Below, piece by piece: positions 8,667 to 15,817 of a stretch of DNA of 64,000 nucleotides (its first letter is position 1; the number at the start of each line of letters is the position of its first letter). The DNA is from Sphingomonas sp. AP4-R1 (lineage in GTDB: Bacteria; Pseudomonadota; Alphaproteobacteria; Sphingomonadales; Sphingomonadaceae). The stretch spans positions 2,866,001 through 2,930,000 of the forward strand of contig NZ_CP053346.1 in assembly GCF_013113735.1 (NCBI RefSeq), given 5' to 3'. The position numbers and the translations under genes are program-made. Below the pieces are notes generated by a model. It made no database searches and was not told the origin of the DNA. It worked only from the letters and a program-made list of their open reading frames with translations.

Positions 8667-9308
8667 ATGCCCCGTCACGGCCTCGATCATCGCGGCGTTC
8701 TCTTCGTTCTGTCCTCGCCCTCGGGCGCCGGCAAATCGACGATTGCGCGTATGCTGCTCGCCAGCGATCCCGAAATCTCCATGTCCGTCTCGGTCACGAC
8801 CCGGCCTCCGCGTCCGGGCGAGGTCGACGGCAAGGATTATCACTTCACCGACGTGCCCCGCTTCAAGGAGATGGTGGCCGAGGGCGAACTGATCGAATGG
8901 GCGCACGTTTTCGACAATCGCTACGGCACGCCCGAAAAGCCGGTGCTGGAGGCGCTGGCCGCCGGGCAGGACGTGCTGTTCGATATCGACTGGCAGGGCG
9001 CGCAGCAGCTGTTCCAGAAGGCCGGCGGCGATGTCGTGCGCGTCTTCATCCTGCCGCCCTCGGTGGAGGAACTGGGCCGTCGCCTCGCCTCGCGCGGCAC
9101 GGACAATGACGAGGTGATCGCCGCCCGCATGCAGCGCGCCGCCGCCGAGATCAGCCACTGGGACGGCTATGATTATGTGCTGATCAACGACGATGTCGAT
9201 CAGTGCTTCGCCGAAGTGAGAACGATCCTGCAGGCCGAGCGTTTGCGTCGTTCGCGCCAGACCGGATTGATCGGTTTCGCGCGGAAATTGATGAGCGCGG
9301 CTGGCTGA
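8667..9308 (+). CDS. gmk: Guanylate kinase
   Basis: Phosphorylates GMP to GDP with ATP, an essential nucleotide-salvage step. The protein is 213 residues. It has the P-loop SSPSGAGKST at about 16-25, the GMP-binding SVTTRPPRPGEVDGKDYHF and the segment GTPEKPVLEALAAGQDVLFDIDWQGA. The length and order are standard. The start MPRHGLDHRGVLFVLSSP is plausible. The divergent UPF0314 gene shares the upstream region. The next gene starts 33 bases downstream on the same strand. Confidence 0.97.
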   Translation: MPRHGLDHRGVLFVLSSPSGAGKSTIARMLLASDPEISMSVSVTTRPPRPGEVDGKDYHFTDVPRFKEMVAEGELIEWAHVFDNRYGTPEKPVLEALAAGQDVLFDIDWQGAQQLFQKAGGDVVRVFILPPSVEELGRRLASRGTDNDEVIAARMQRAAAEISHWDGYDYVLINDDVDQCFAEVRTILQAERLRRSRQTGLIGFARKLMSAAG

Positions 9309-9343
9309 CATAGTCTTCGCCTCGAACGTTGGGAGGCGAATAC

Positions 9344-9895
9344 ATGATCCGGGTTCTGCTGGGCAGCATCGCAGGCGGCATCGCGATGTTCATCGTGGGG
9401 TTTCTTTTCTGGGCGACCCCGCTCAACCGCATCGGCATATCGAGCGCGACCGAGGCGCAGGGCGCGACCGTGCAACTGGCGCTCGCGCAGAATCTGCCGG
9501 CGAGCGGCTATTATCTGATCCCCAATCCCGAAACGCCGAACGGATCGGTGCTGTACGGCAAGGGGCCGACCGCGCTCGTGAATTTCAACACCGCCGGTTT
9601 CTCGACCGCCGATCCCTCCGCGATGATCGGCGGCTTCATCCAGGAAGTGATCGTGTCGCTGCTGATCGGGCTCAGCCTGTATGCGGTGGCGGGGCGCGTG
9701 ACCGACTTCGCCTCGCGCGCGCGGCTGGTGGTGGGTTTCTCGGCGGCGACGGTGGTGATGATCACGACCAGCGATCCGATCTGGATGCACGGTTCCTGGC
9801 GCTATGCGATTTACGGCCTCTTCGCCGACCTGGCGATGATGTGCGCCGCCGGGCTCGTCATCGCGCGCTGGTTCATCCCCGCTCGCACCGCCTGA
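9344..9895 (+). CDS. Hypothetical membrane protein, 183 aa
   Basis: No named family recognised. The ATG at 9344 is preceded by GGGAGG, and the TTG at 9329 is less likely. An N-terminal hydrophobic segment (about 2-25, VLLGSIAGGIAMFIVGFLFW) is followed by a periplasmic-looking region (about 26-85), then two or three further membrane segments at about 95-112, 122-140 and 155-175. The layout of one helix, a soluble loop and a three-helix bundle suggests a small inner-membrane protein. It follows gmk closely but has no obvious functional tie to it. Confidence 0.75.
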   Translation: MIRVLLGSIAGGIAMFIVGFLFWATPLNRIGISSATEAQGATVQLALAQNLPASGYYLIPNPETPNGSVLYGKGPTALVNFNTAGFSTADPSAMIGGFIQEVIVSLLIGLSLYAVAGRVTDFASRARLVVGFSAATVVMITTSDPIWMHGSWRYAIYGLFADLAMMCAAGLVIARWFIPARTA

Positions 9896-9897
9896 AC

Positions 9898-9933
9898 AAA
9901 AAAAGGCCCCGGATCGCGGTGCGATCCGGGGCC
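9898..9933 (-). terminator. Intrinsic terminator of the PEP-CTERM gene
   Basis: A perfect 13-bp stem (GGCCCCGGATCGC / GCGATCCGGGGCC) with a three-base loop spans 9905-9933. Read on the minus strand it is followed by seven T residues (9904-9898), the form of a classic rho-independent terminator for the gene starting at 10785. It could also stop the plus-strand gene that ends at 9895. Confidence 0.9.
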
Positions 9934-9954
9934 ACCTCCCTTACGAGGGAGACG

Positions 9955-10785
9955 TCATGCGGGGGTGGCGACCGCCGTCCGCTTGTGGCGGCGGAGCATG
10001 GCGCCGATCATCCCGAAGCCCAGGATCATCATCGCCCAGGTCGCCGGTTCCGGCACCGGCTGCGTGGCGATGACCTGGCTCTGGCCGACGATCACGTCGC
10101 CGTTCAGGAGGCCGCCGCCGAACGCGAAATCGTTATAGGAGACGTGGAGCGCGTTGGTCGTCAGCGAACGGGTGTTGATGCCGTTGCTGGTCGTGTCCGA
10201 GGCGATCTGTTCGTTGAGCGTGATCTTCAGGCCGAGAATATCGACCAGCGTCCGATTGGCCGCCGTCGAGACCAGCGCGCTGGCGTTGAGCGGCAGCGTC
10301 AGCACCGCGCTGTTCACGGCGAGATTGGCGATGCTGCTGACGCCGAGGAAGCTGGAGCCGTCGAACGTCGTCGTCGACGAGATGACGCCCGAGCTGACCG
10401 AGAGGAAGCTGGTGAACAGGGCGTTGAGGCCCAGCGTCAGCCCGTTGACCGTGGCATTGGCCTGCCCGGTCGTGCCGTCGGACGAGGCGGACGCGCTCAG
10501 CAGGCCCGTGGAGACGCTCTGGCCAAGCAGCGTGCCCAGGCCCAGCGTCGTATTGACCGTCGTGGGGCTGTTGCTGTTGCTATACGCGCCCGGACCGCTG
10601 CCGCTGGCCGTGCCAACCGTCAGCGACGGCGTGATCCCCAGCAGGGACAGCGAGACCTGCAGGTCCGTCGCATTGCTGGAAATCGTGGAGGCCGCCCAGG
10701 CGGAGCCGCTGGTCGCCAGCGCGAACGCGGCCGTGACGGCGACGCGAGCGCCCTTCTTCGTGATCGAACCAAAAACGTTACGCAT
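9955..10785 (-). CDS. PEPxxWA-CTERM sorting-domain protein
   Basis: A 276-residue exported protein with an N-terminal signal peptide (about 1-31, cut after SAWA) and a C-terminal sorting tag: VPEPATWAMMILGFGMIGAM followed by LRRHKR. This PEPxxWA form is the sphingomonad variant of PEP-CTERM. Known PEP-CTERM proteins are recognised by an exosortase, cleaved and released or attached at the surface, often with exopolysaccharide. The middle is rich in Ser, Thr, Asn, Gly and small aliphatic residues (SLSLLGITPSLTVG; SSFLGVSSIANLAV), typical of a beta-rich low-charge surface protein; it resembles choice-of-anchor proteins. No exosortase gene lies in the window. Confidence 0.9.
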   Translation of the reverse strand: MRNVFGSITKKGARVAVTAAFALATSGSAWAASTISSNATDLQVSLSLLGITPSLTVGTASGSGPGAYSNSNSPTTVNTTLGLGTLLGQSVSTGLLSASASSDGTTGQANATVNGLTLGLNALFTSFLSVSSGVISSTTTFDGSSFLGVSSIANLAVNSAVLTLPLNASALVSTAANRTLVDILGLKITLNEQIASDTTSNGINTRSLTTNALHVSYNDFAFGGGLLNGDVIVGQSQVIATQPVPEPATWAMMILGFGMIGAMLRRHKRTAVATPA

Positions 10786-10881
10786 ACATACACCCCTGTC
10801 TACGCGAATAGGTTACTGAAGAAGTTTTACTTTGATCTTAAAACGGTTTTCCTTAGAAAACTGCGAAATATCGTCAGATCG

Positions 10882-10898
10882 ATTGCTCGATGAGCAAT
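10882..10898. promoter_or_regulatory. 17-bp perfect dyad, candidate operator
   Basis: ATTGCTC-GAT-GAGCAAT is a perfect 7+3+7 dyad about 97 bases upstream of the PEP-CTERM start codon, inside the AT-rich region. Its size and symmetry suit a dimeric helix-turn-helix regulator. The regulator is unknown and no binding motif is assigned. Confidence 0.4.
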
Positions 10899-10907
10899 AA
10901 TTATCCT

Positions 10908-10965
10908 GTTAACAGATAATTACAAAGAAGATTGATGGTTAACAGTTCGAATTTATACTGTTAAC
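10908..10965. promoter_or_regulatory. Three GTTAAC palindromes
   Basis: GTTAAC occurs at 10908-10913, 10938-10943 and 10960-10965. Two of the three are followed by AG and the third is preceded by CT, so the core extends to CTGTTAAC or GTTAACAG in each case. In a high-GC genome three copies in 58 bases are unlikely by chance. They may be repeated regulator sites upstream of the PEP-CTERM gene. Confidence 0.4.
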
Positions 10966-11407
10966 TTTATATCGTGGCTGTTTTCTGCTGACGTTTCATT
11001 TGCGGAATAATGCAGTTCAAATAACTGAGAGTCTGGATTAGTTCATCTTTGCTGCAATGCGGCAAATGACGGGCGCATGCGATCAAGCAAAGCGCATCGC
11101 GGAAAAAACGCCATATTCCGCCAGAAATGAGGAAACCTGCGAGCGAGAATCGGCCGGGACCGCCGAGTCTCGGCGACGCGCGCTCCGATGACGTCGAATC
11201 CGCCCCTCAGGGTGCGATCGTCTTTGACGGGCCTGTCTTCGCGAGGGCGCGCGACCTCGCGGTCATGCGGCTTTTACAGTGCAGGACTGGATGGCTCTGC
11301 TGGGTTCGGAACCATCGCCGTTTCTTTTCACACGCGATCGGAGTCCCGCGGGGCGTTGGGCCGCGATGTCCGGGGGCAGCAGGCGAGTGTGCCCGCTGCC
11401 GAAACGC

Positions 11408-12088
11408 CTAACGGGCGAGCAGGATGAAGCGCGCGGCGTTCAGGAAATCCTGGCGGCGGCGGTCGCGCGTTTCGGTCGCCAGCGCATCCTCACCCCACTG
11501 GCGCGCCTGCCACAGCTCGTCGAGATGCGCGGCGTCGAACGCATCGCCCGCGTCGATCCCGCCTTCGGCCACGGCCAGCGCCACGACCAGGGATCCGCCG
11601 ATCGTGACGAGCGGGGACATGGCCGCCAGCGCGAACGCATCGCGCGCGGCGAGCGCCTCGCCCAGCCGCGCGATCGTCGCGGGCGGCTGGGCGGTGTGGA
11701 CGATGCCGGACGTGGTGACGAAGTGGATGTCGTATCGCTCGCGCGCCCAGTCGAGCAGCGGATCCCACGCCACCGCTTCCTCCGCGATCAGCTCGGGCGG
11801 GCTGTCGGCGCGGTAGCAGAGAAGGTCGGTCGCGGCATAAGCCGCCAGCGGGCGTGCGAAGGCGACCGGATCGGGCGCGACGCGGTCGATCGCGGCATTG
11901 GCGAGGCCGGTCATCGGCATGGCGCGCGGATCGATCTCCTCGCCCTGCGCGCGCCACTCATCCGCAATCGCCTCGGCCAACGCGGGGAAGGGCACTGCGA
12001 GCGCGGCCCGCGCGGGGGTCTTCACGCCGCGCCCGTCGAGCAGGATCGTGCCCTCCGCGACCGAAACCTCCTTGTAGAAGCGCTTCAC
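11408..12088 (-). CDS. ATP12 family chaperone
   Basis: A 226-residue member of the ATP12 family. In mitochondria ATP12 chaperones the F1-ATPase alpha subunit, and alphaproteobacteria keep a homologue. Visible family features are the N-terminal MKRFYKEV, LLDGRGVKTPARAALAVP, EWRAQGEEIDPRAMPMT, the central YAATDLLCYRAD, and WDPLLDWARERYDI. The start overlaps the stop of the HAD hydrolase gene by four bases, so translation is coupled. This is the last gene of a three-gene minus-strand unit. It is presumably cytosolic. Confidence 0.92.
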   Translation of the reverse strand: MKRFYKEVSVAEGTILLDGRGVKTPARAALAVPFPALAEAIADEWRAQGEEIDPRAMPMTGLANAAIDRVAPDPVAFARPLAAYAATDLLCYRADSPPELIAEEAVAWDPLLDWARERYDIHFVTTSGIVHTAQPPATIARLGEALAARDAFALAAMSPLVTIGGSLVVALAVAEGGIDAGDAFDAAHLDELWQARQWGEDALATETRDRRRQDFLNAARFILLAR

Positions 12089-12744
12089 GGCATCGCCTCG
12101 ATCAGCGCGATCAGTTCGGACGCGTGGGTGGCGACGGCATCGGCGCCGGCCTCACGCAGCATGTCGGCCGAGTGGTAGCCCCACGCCACGCCGATCGCGC
12201 GGCAGCCGGCGGCCTTGGCCATCTCCATATCGTAGCTGGTGTCGCCGATCATCGCGGTGGTGCCGGGGCCCGAGCCCGCATCGGCCATCGCCTGCCACAG
12301 CATCGAGGGGTGCGGCTTGGAGGGGTGGCGGTCGGCGGTCTGCAGCGTCACGAAGCGGCGATGCAGGCCATGCTTCTCCAGCACGTGGCCGAGCCCGCGA
12401 TCGGACTTGCCGGTGGCGACGCCGAGCAGCCAGCCGCGCGCGTCCAGTCCTTCGATCGCCTCGACGATGCCGTCATAAAGCGGCTCGTCGGCGAGGCCCT
12501 GCTGGCGCAGGCCGGCGAAGCTGGTCTTATAGGTGGTGCCGAGCGCCTCATGCTCCTCGGGCGAACCCTCCGGATGCAGCACCGCCATCGCCTGCACCAC
12601 GGACAGGCCGATGATCGACCGCGAGGCGGCGCGCGTCGGCGCCACCAGACCGTGGCCGGTGAAGGCCAGCTCGATCGACTGGCAGATCACGCCCTGCGAA
12701 TCCACGAGCGTCCCGTCACAATCGAAGACGGCGAGGCGGTTCAT
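12085..12744 (-). CDS. HAD-superfamily hydrolase (phosphoglycolate phosphatase-like)
   Basis: A 219-residue haloacid-dehalogenase-like phosphatase. Motif I is FDCDGTLVDS at 7-16 with nucleophile Asp8. The cap domain spans about 17-90, motif II falls around VATGKS, and motif IV is MIGDTSYDMEMA. The order and length match the Gph/PGP subgroup, but the substrate cannot be read from sequence. The ATG at 12744 overlaps the end of the FMN-binding gene by four bases, and its own end overlaps the ATP12 gene, which gives a coupled three-gene operon. The longer open frame to 12942 is overlap noise. Confidence 0.9.
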   Translation of the reverse strand: MNRLAVFDCDGTLVDSQGVICQSIELAFTGHGLVAPTRAASRSIIGLSVVQAMAVLHPEGSPEEHEALGTTYKTSFAGLRQQGLADEPLYDGIVEAIEGLDARGWLLGVATGKSDRGLGHVLEKHGLHRRFVTLQTADRHPSKPHPSMLWQAMADAGSGPGTTAMIGDTSYDMEMAKAAGCRAIGVAWGYHSADMLREAGADAVATHASELIALIEAMP

Positions 12745-13340
12745 CGGGCATTCTCCATGGATGACGCGAGATCGTCGCGGCCGATCGCGCGCAGGGCGGC
12801 GATGGCGCCGGCCGCTTCGGCCTCGCTCTTGTTCTGGCCGAACTTGGCCGTGCCGCGGATCGCGGCGTCGGTGATGGCGAAGCCCGTGATCGCCTTGGTC
12901 ATGGCGGCGAAGCGGGTGGGGTTCATCTTGTCGCGCGTCCACGGCGCCTTGGGGGCGAGCAGGGCTTCCTGCGCGGCGCTCAGGCGATCGAGCTGATCGA
13001 CGAGGGCGGCGTCATCCAGCCTGCGGGCCATGCCCTCGATCTCGGCGAGGCGGTAATTCCAGGTGGGGACCTGATCGTCCGTCCCATACCAGTCCGGGCT
13101 GATATAGCCCTGCTCGCCCAGCACGGTGGCGATGACGGGGCGGCCGTCGAGATGCGGGACGATCGCATTGTTGCGGGCGAGGTGAAAGGCGAGGGCGCCC
13201 GTCGCATCGAAGGCGAGCGGCGCCTGCGCGGTCATCACCCTGCCCTCGACCGCCACCGCGATCAGCGCGAACGAAGCGTGCGCGATGAAGTCGCGCAGCG
13301 CGGGCTCGTCGGTCCAGCGGAAGGCGGGGTGAGGGATCAT
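12741..13340 (-). CDS. FMN-binding PaiB-like protein
   Basis: A 199-residue member of the PaiB family (FMN-binding negative transcriptional regulator, named for B. subtilis PaiB). Visible features are the N-terminal FRWTDEPALRDFI, the split-barrel core with LAFHLARNNAI and PVIATVLGEQGYISPDWYG, and the TWNYRLAEIEG segment. PaiB-like proteins bind FMN or heme-like cofactors; whether this one controls transcription is not shown by the sequence. It is the first gene of the coupled operon with the HAD hydrolase and the ATP12 chaperone. A family C palindrome lies upstream. Confidence 0.88.
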   Translation of the reverse strand: MIPHPAFRWTDEPALRDFIAHASFALIAVAVEGRVMTAQAPLAFDATGALAFHLARNNAIVPHLDGRPVIATVLGEQGYISPDWYGTDDQVPTWNYRLAEIEGMARRLDDAALVDQLDRLSAAQEALLAPKAPWTRDKMNPTRFAAMTKAITGFAITDAAIRGTAKFGQNKSEAEAAGAIAALRAIGRDDLASSMENAR

Positions 13341-13363
13341 GGGACTTCTATACGGCGAGAAAC

Positions 13364-13464
13364 GTCATCCTGAACTTGTTTCAGGATCCATGTCCTGCGC
13401 TGTCTTCACGCGAGCCGCGTAGGGGCAGGTCGGTCCATGGATCCTGAAACAGGTTCAGGATGAC
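13364..13464. repeat. Intergenic palindrome, family C (GTCATCCTGAAC type)
   Basis: Inverted repeat with arms of about 27 bases. The left arm starts GTCATCCTGAACTTGTTTCA and the right arm ends CAGGTTCAGGATGAC, with the inner GGATCCATG / CATGGATCC pairing as well. It lies between the divergent start of the PaiB-like gene and the end of the pseudouridine synthase gene, so it could also be a transcript-end structure. Confidence 0.8.
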
Positions 13465-13510
13465 AGGGTGGCTTTTTGAATGGCGATGAGAAGTGATGAT
13501 CCGGGGAGCG

Positions 13511-14626
13511 TCACTTCGTGCCGCTGCGCGACCGCCTCTCGCCCTTGCGCTCCTTGCGGCGGGCCTTAGCGGCGGCGTTGGCGGCCTTCTTCTTGCCTTC
13601 GGCAGTCTCGCTGAACTTGGGCTCGTCGATCGGCAGCGCGTCGCCCAGCGACATGTCGAAGCCCAGATGCTGGAGGCTTTCGAGGAAATGCCTCGGCGGC
13701 TCGGCCGTCACGTCCAGCTTGCCGCCGTCCGGATGATCGATGCGGATGCGGCGCGCGTGCAGATGCAGTTTGCGGCTCACCCCGCCGGAGACGAACGCAT
13801 CCTGCCCGCCATATTTGCCGTCGCCCACGATCGGGTGGCCTATCGCGGCCATGTGGACGCGCAACTGGTGCGTGCGCCCGGTGAAGGGCTGCAACTCGAC
13901 CCAGGCGGCGGCGTTGCCGGCGCGTTCGACGACGCGATAGCGGGTGCGCGCGGGCAGGCCCTCTTTCTCGTCGACATACATCTTCTCGCCGCCCGTGCCC
14001 GGCTGCTTGCCGATCGGCAGTTCGATCGTGCCGTCCTCGATCGAGGGCACGCCGACGATCAGCGCCCAGTAGAGCTTCTTGGCGGTGCGGCTGGAAAAGG
14101 CCTTGGCGAAATGCGCGGCCGTGCCCGCCGAGCGCGCGAGCAGCAGGGCGCCGGACGTATCCTTGTCGAGTCGGTGGACGAGCTTGGGTCGCCCCTCCGC
14201 CTCGAAGCGCAGGCCATCGAGCAGGCCGTCGACATGGCGATCCGTCTTGGTGCCGCCCTGCGTGGCGAGGCCGGGCGGCTTGTTGATCACGATCGCGGCG
14301 CGATCCCGGTGGATCACGAGGCTCTCGATAAACTCCTGATCCTCGGCCGACAGCGGCGGCCGTTCCTTCTTCGTGCGCGGCGCGGGCTCGGGCAGGGCTT
14401 CCAGCGGCGGCACGCGCAGGACCTGTCCGGCGGCGATCCGGTCGCCGGGCGCGACCCGCTTGCCGTCCAGTCGCAACTGGCCGGTACGCGCCCAGCGCGA
14501 GACGATGTTGAAGCTCGCATCCGGCATGTGCCGCTTGAACCAGCGATCCAGGCGGATGTCGTGATCGTCGTCCGCGATCGTGAAGCTGCGCGCCTCGTCG
14601 GCGGGGAGGGGCTTGTCCGCGCTCAT
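13511..14626 (-). CDS. RluA-family 23S rRNA pseudouridine synthase (RluC-like)
   Basis: Converts specific uridines of 23S rRNA to pseudouridine. The 371-residue protein has an N-terminal S4 RNA-binding domain (about 20-80: IRLDRWFKRHMP; RTGQLRLDGKRVAPGDRI). The RluA catalytic domain follows with the signature HRLDKDTSGALLLA containing the catalytic Asp, and GRTHQLRVHMA. The C-terminus ends in a long Lys/Arg tail (KKKAANAAAKARRKERKGER), likely to bind RNA. I chose the ATG at 14626, giving a four-base overlap with crcB. S4 plus RluA suggests RluC or RluD; RluC is more likely but not certain. Confidence 0.92.
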   Translation of the reverse strand: MSADKPLPADEARSFTIADDDHDIRLDRWFKRHMPDASFNIVSRWARTGQLRLDGKRVAPGDRIAAGQVLRVPPLEALPEPAPRTKKERPPLSAEDQEFIESLVIHRDRAAIVINKPPGLATQGGTKTDRHVDGLLDGLRFEAEGRPKLVHRLDKDTSGALLLARSAGTAAHFAKAFSSRTAKKLYWALIVGVPSIEDGTIELPIGKQPGTGGEKMYVDEKEGLPARTRYRVVERAGNAAAWVELQPFTGRTHQLRVHMAAIGHPIVGDGKYGGQDAFVSGGVSRKLHLHARRIRIDHPDGGKLDVTAEPPRHFLESLQHLGFDMSLGDALPIDEPKFSETAEGKKKAANAAAKARRKERKGERRSRSGTK

Positions 14627-15003
14627 CCGATCGCTCGCGTCGCGACCATGCCGACGAGCAGCATCAGAACCGATCCGGCCACCGACGACACGGCATAGGC
14701 CGCCGCCTGCACGGGTTGCCCTCGCATCAGCATGTTCGCCGTCTCCAGGCTGAAGGCGGAAAAGGTGGTGAAGCCGCCCAGCACGCCCACGCCCAGGAAC
14801 AGGCGCAGCGGCTCGCCCTGCAGCGCGGGACCCTTGGCGAGGGTAGCTGCGAGCACGCCCATCAGCAGGCCGCCGAGCAGGTTGATGATCCATGTTCCCC
14901 ATGGGAAATGCGGCCCCAGATTGCGGAGCGCGACATTGCCGATGTGGAAGCGGAAACCGGCGCCGATGGCGCCGCCGATCATGACGAGGAAAAGCGGGGG
15001 CAT
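14623..15003 (-). CDS. crcB: Fluoride efflux channel CrcB/FluC
   Basis: A small membrane protein that exports fluoride as a dual-topology dimer. It is 126 residues with four membrane helices. Signature segments are GGAIGAGFRFHIGN, GTWIINLLGGLLMG and GGFTTFSAFSLE, the latter carrying the central Phe/Thr/Ser residues of the fluoride path. The stop overlaps the start of the pseudouridine synthase by four bases. The upstream leader does not show the fluoride riboswitch that accompanies many crcB genes; it holds an elaborate palindromic element instead. Confidence 0.95.
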   Translation of the reverse strand: MPPLFLVMIGGAIGAGFRFHIGNVALRNLGPHFPWGTWIINLLGGLLMGVLAATLAKGPALQGEPLRLFLGVGVLGGFTTFSAFSLETANMLMRGQPVQAAAYAVSSVAGSVLMLLVGMVATRAIG

Positions 15004-15077
15004 AGATGCCGTCTAGAGAGTCCCGGCAGGTTGGCAACCGGTAACCCTCGCGCAGGGGCGCTCGGAGTCTGTTTGAG

Positions 15078-15246
15078 ATGCGCCTTCCGGCGCATGGCGG
15101 CACCGGCCCGCTCCCTCACCCGGCCTCCCCTCTAGGATACTCTGTTTGGGAGGCCGTCGGGTTCCCAGCAAAGTAATACTTTGCTGGGCCCATGCGTGGG
15201 GGAGCGGGCCGGTGCCGCCTCGAAATGCGATCGTCCTCGCATTTCG
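15078..15246. repeat. Five-stem palindromic element
   Basis: A dense array of inverted repeats between crcB and the MAPEG gene. Stem I is 15078-15095 (ATGCGCC/GGCGCAT). Stem II has 20-bp perfect arms at 15096-15115 and 15200-15219 (GGCGGCACCGGCCCGCTCCC). It encloses stem III (15118-15162; CGGCCTCCC/GGGAGGCCG with a two-base bulge) and stem IV (15164-15188; 12-bp perfect arms around a single A). Stem V is 15221-15246 (CGAAATGCGA/TCGCATTTCG). The whole can fold into a cloverleaf-like form on either strand. It may be a mobile or extragenic repeat or a structured RNA; no coding frame explains it. Confidence 0.85.
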
Positions 15247-15257
15247 ACAAATACCTC

Positions 15258-15653
15258 TCAGCCGAACAGCAGCGCCCACAGGATCAGCACTATGCCGACC
15301 GAAGACGCCATCCAGACGAGCGTGCGGATCACGGGCACGCCCGCCGCATAGAGCGGAACATAAAGAACGCGGCCGCCGAAATAGAGGCCGGCGCCGATCG
15401 CGGTCAGGTCGCCCAGCTTGCCCGCATAGGCCGCGCCGAGCAGGGCGCCGATGAAGAGCGGCAGCGTCTCGAACAGATTGGCCTGTGCGCGCACGAGGCG
15501 GCCGGCGAGCGGATTGAGCGGCGGCAGATCCTCGTCGCGCGCGCCCATGTTCCACTTCGTGCCATATTGCATCGTCTTGGCCTGCGCGGCGAGCAGCACC
15601 TGTACGATCGCGAGAATGATCGTCGCGCCCAGCAATGTCATCTCGATCCGCAT
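15258..15653 (-). CDS. MAPEG family membrane protein
   Basis: A 131-residue member of the MAPEG family (membrane-associated proteins in eicosanoid and glutathione metabolism). Bacterial members are of mostly unknown role and some have glutathione transferase activity. Four membrane helices are visible. The conserved motif region is WNMGARDEDLPPLNPLAGRL and RAQANLFETLPLFIGA, with the ANLFE core typical of the family. The start at 15653 is preferred over the ATG at 15659 because AGGAG lies seven bases before it. Confidence 0.88.
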   Translation of the reverse strand: MRIEMTLLGATIILAIVQVLLAAQAKTMQYGTKWNMGARDEDLPPLNPLAGRLVRAQANLFETLPLFIGALLGAAYAGKLGDLTAIGAGLYFGGRVLYVPLYAAGVPVIRTLVWMASSVGIVLILWALLFG

Positions 15654-15817
15654 CGTCATGCTCCTGTTCCGTGACTCCGCGCAGGCGCCGGAGACGATGT
15701 TTCGCTGTCGTAATGATAGTCGAACTGTATTAGGCTCGCAATACGGATCGGTGTCAGGGCGAGCAAGATTGGCCGAAGACTGGACAAAATGCGCCGGGCC
15801 ACCGATGGGCGCCGCCC

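Larger units (their letters stand above)
10786..11407. other. Long AT-rich upstream region of the PEP-CTERM gene
   Basis: A 622-base gap. The part at about 10800-11100 is strikingly AT-rich compared with its surroundings and contains several dyads, listed separately. The part at 11100-11407 returns to high GC and contains short open frames with no ribosome site or recognisable protein, which I do not call as genes. The AT-rich half is most simply a large promoter and regulatory region for the minus-strand PEP-CTERM gene. Confidence 0.6.

Noticed and set aside
11127-11427. Two overlapping short open frames after the AT-rich region
   Set aside because: They have no ribosome site, overlap each other in different frames and give proteins without recognisable features.
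15004-15077. Fluoride riboswitch upstream of crcB
   Set aside because: I looked for the conserved GGNGAUGG core and the CUGAUG-type 3' part on the minus strand and did not find them.
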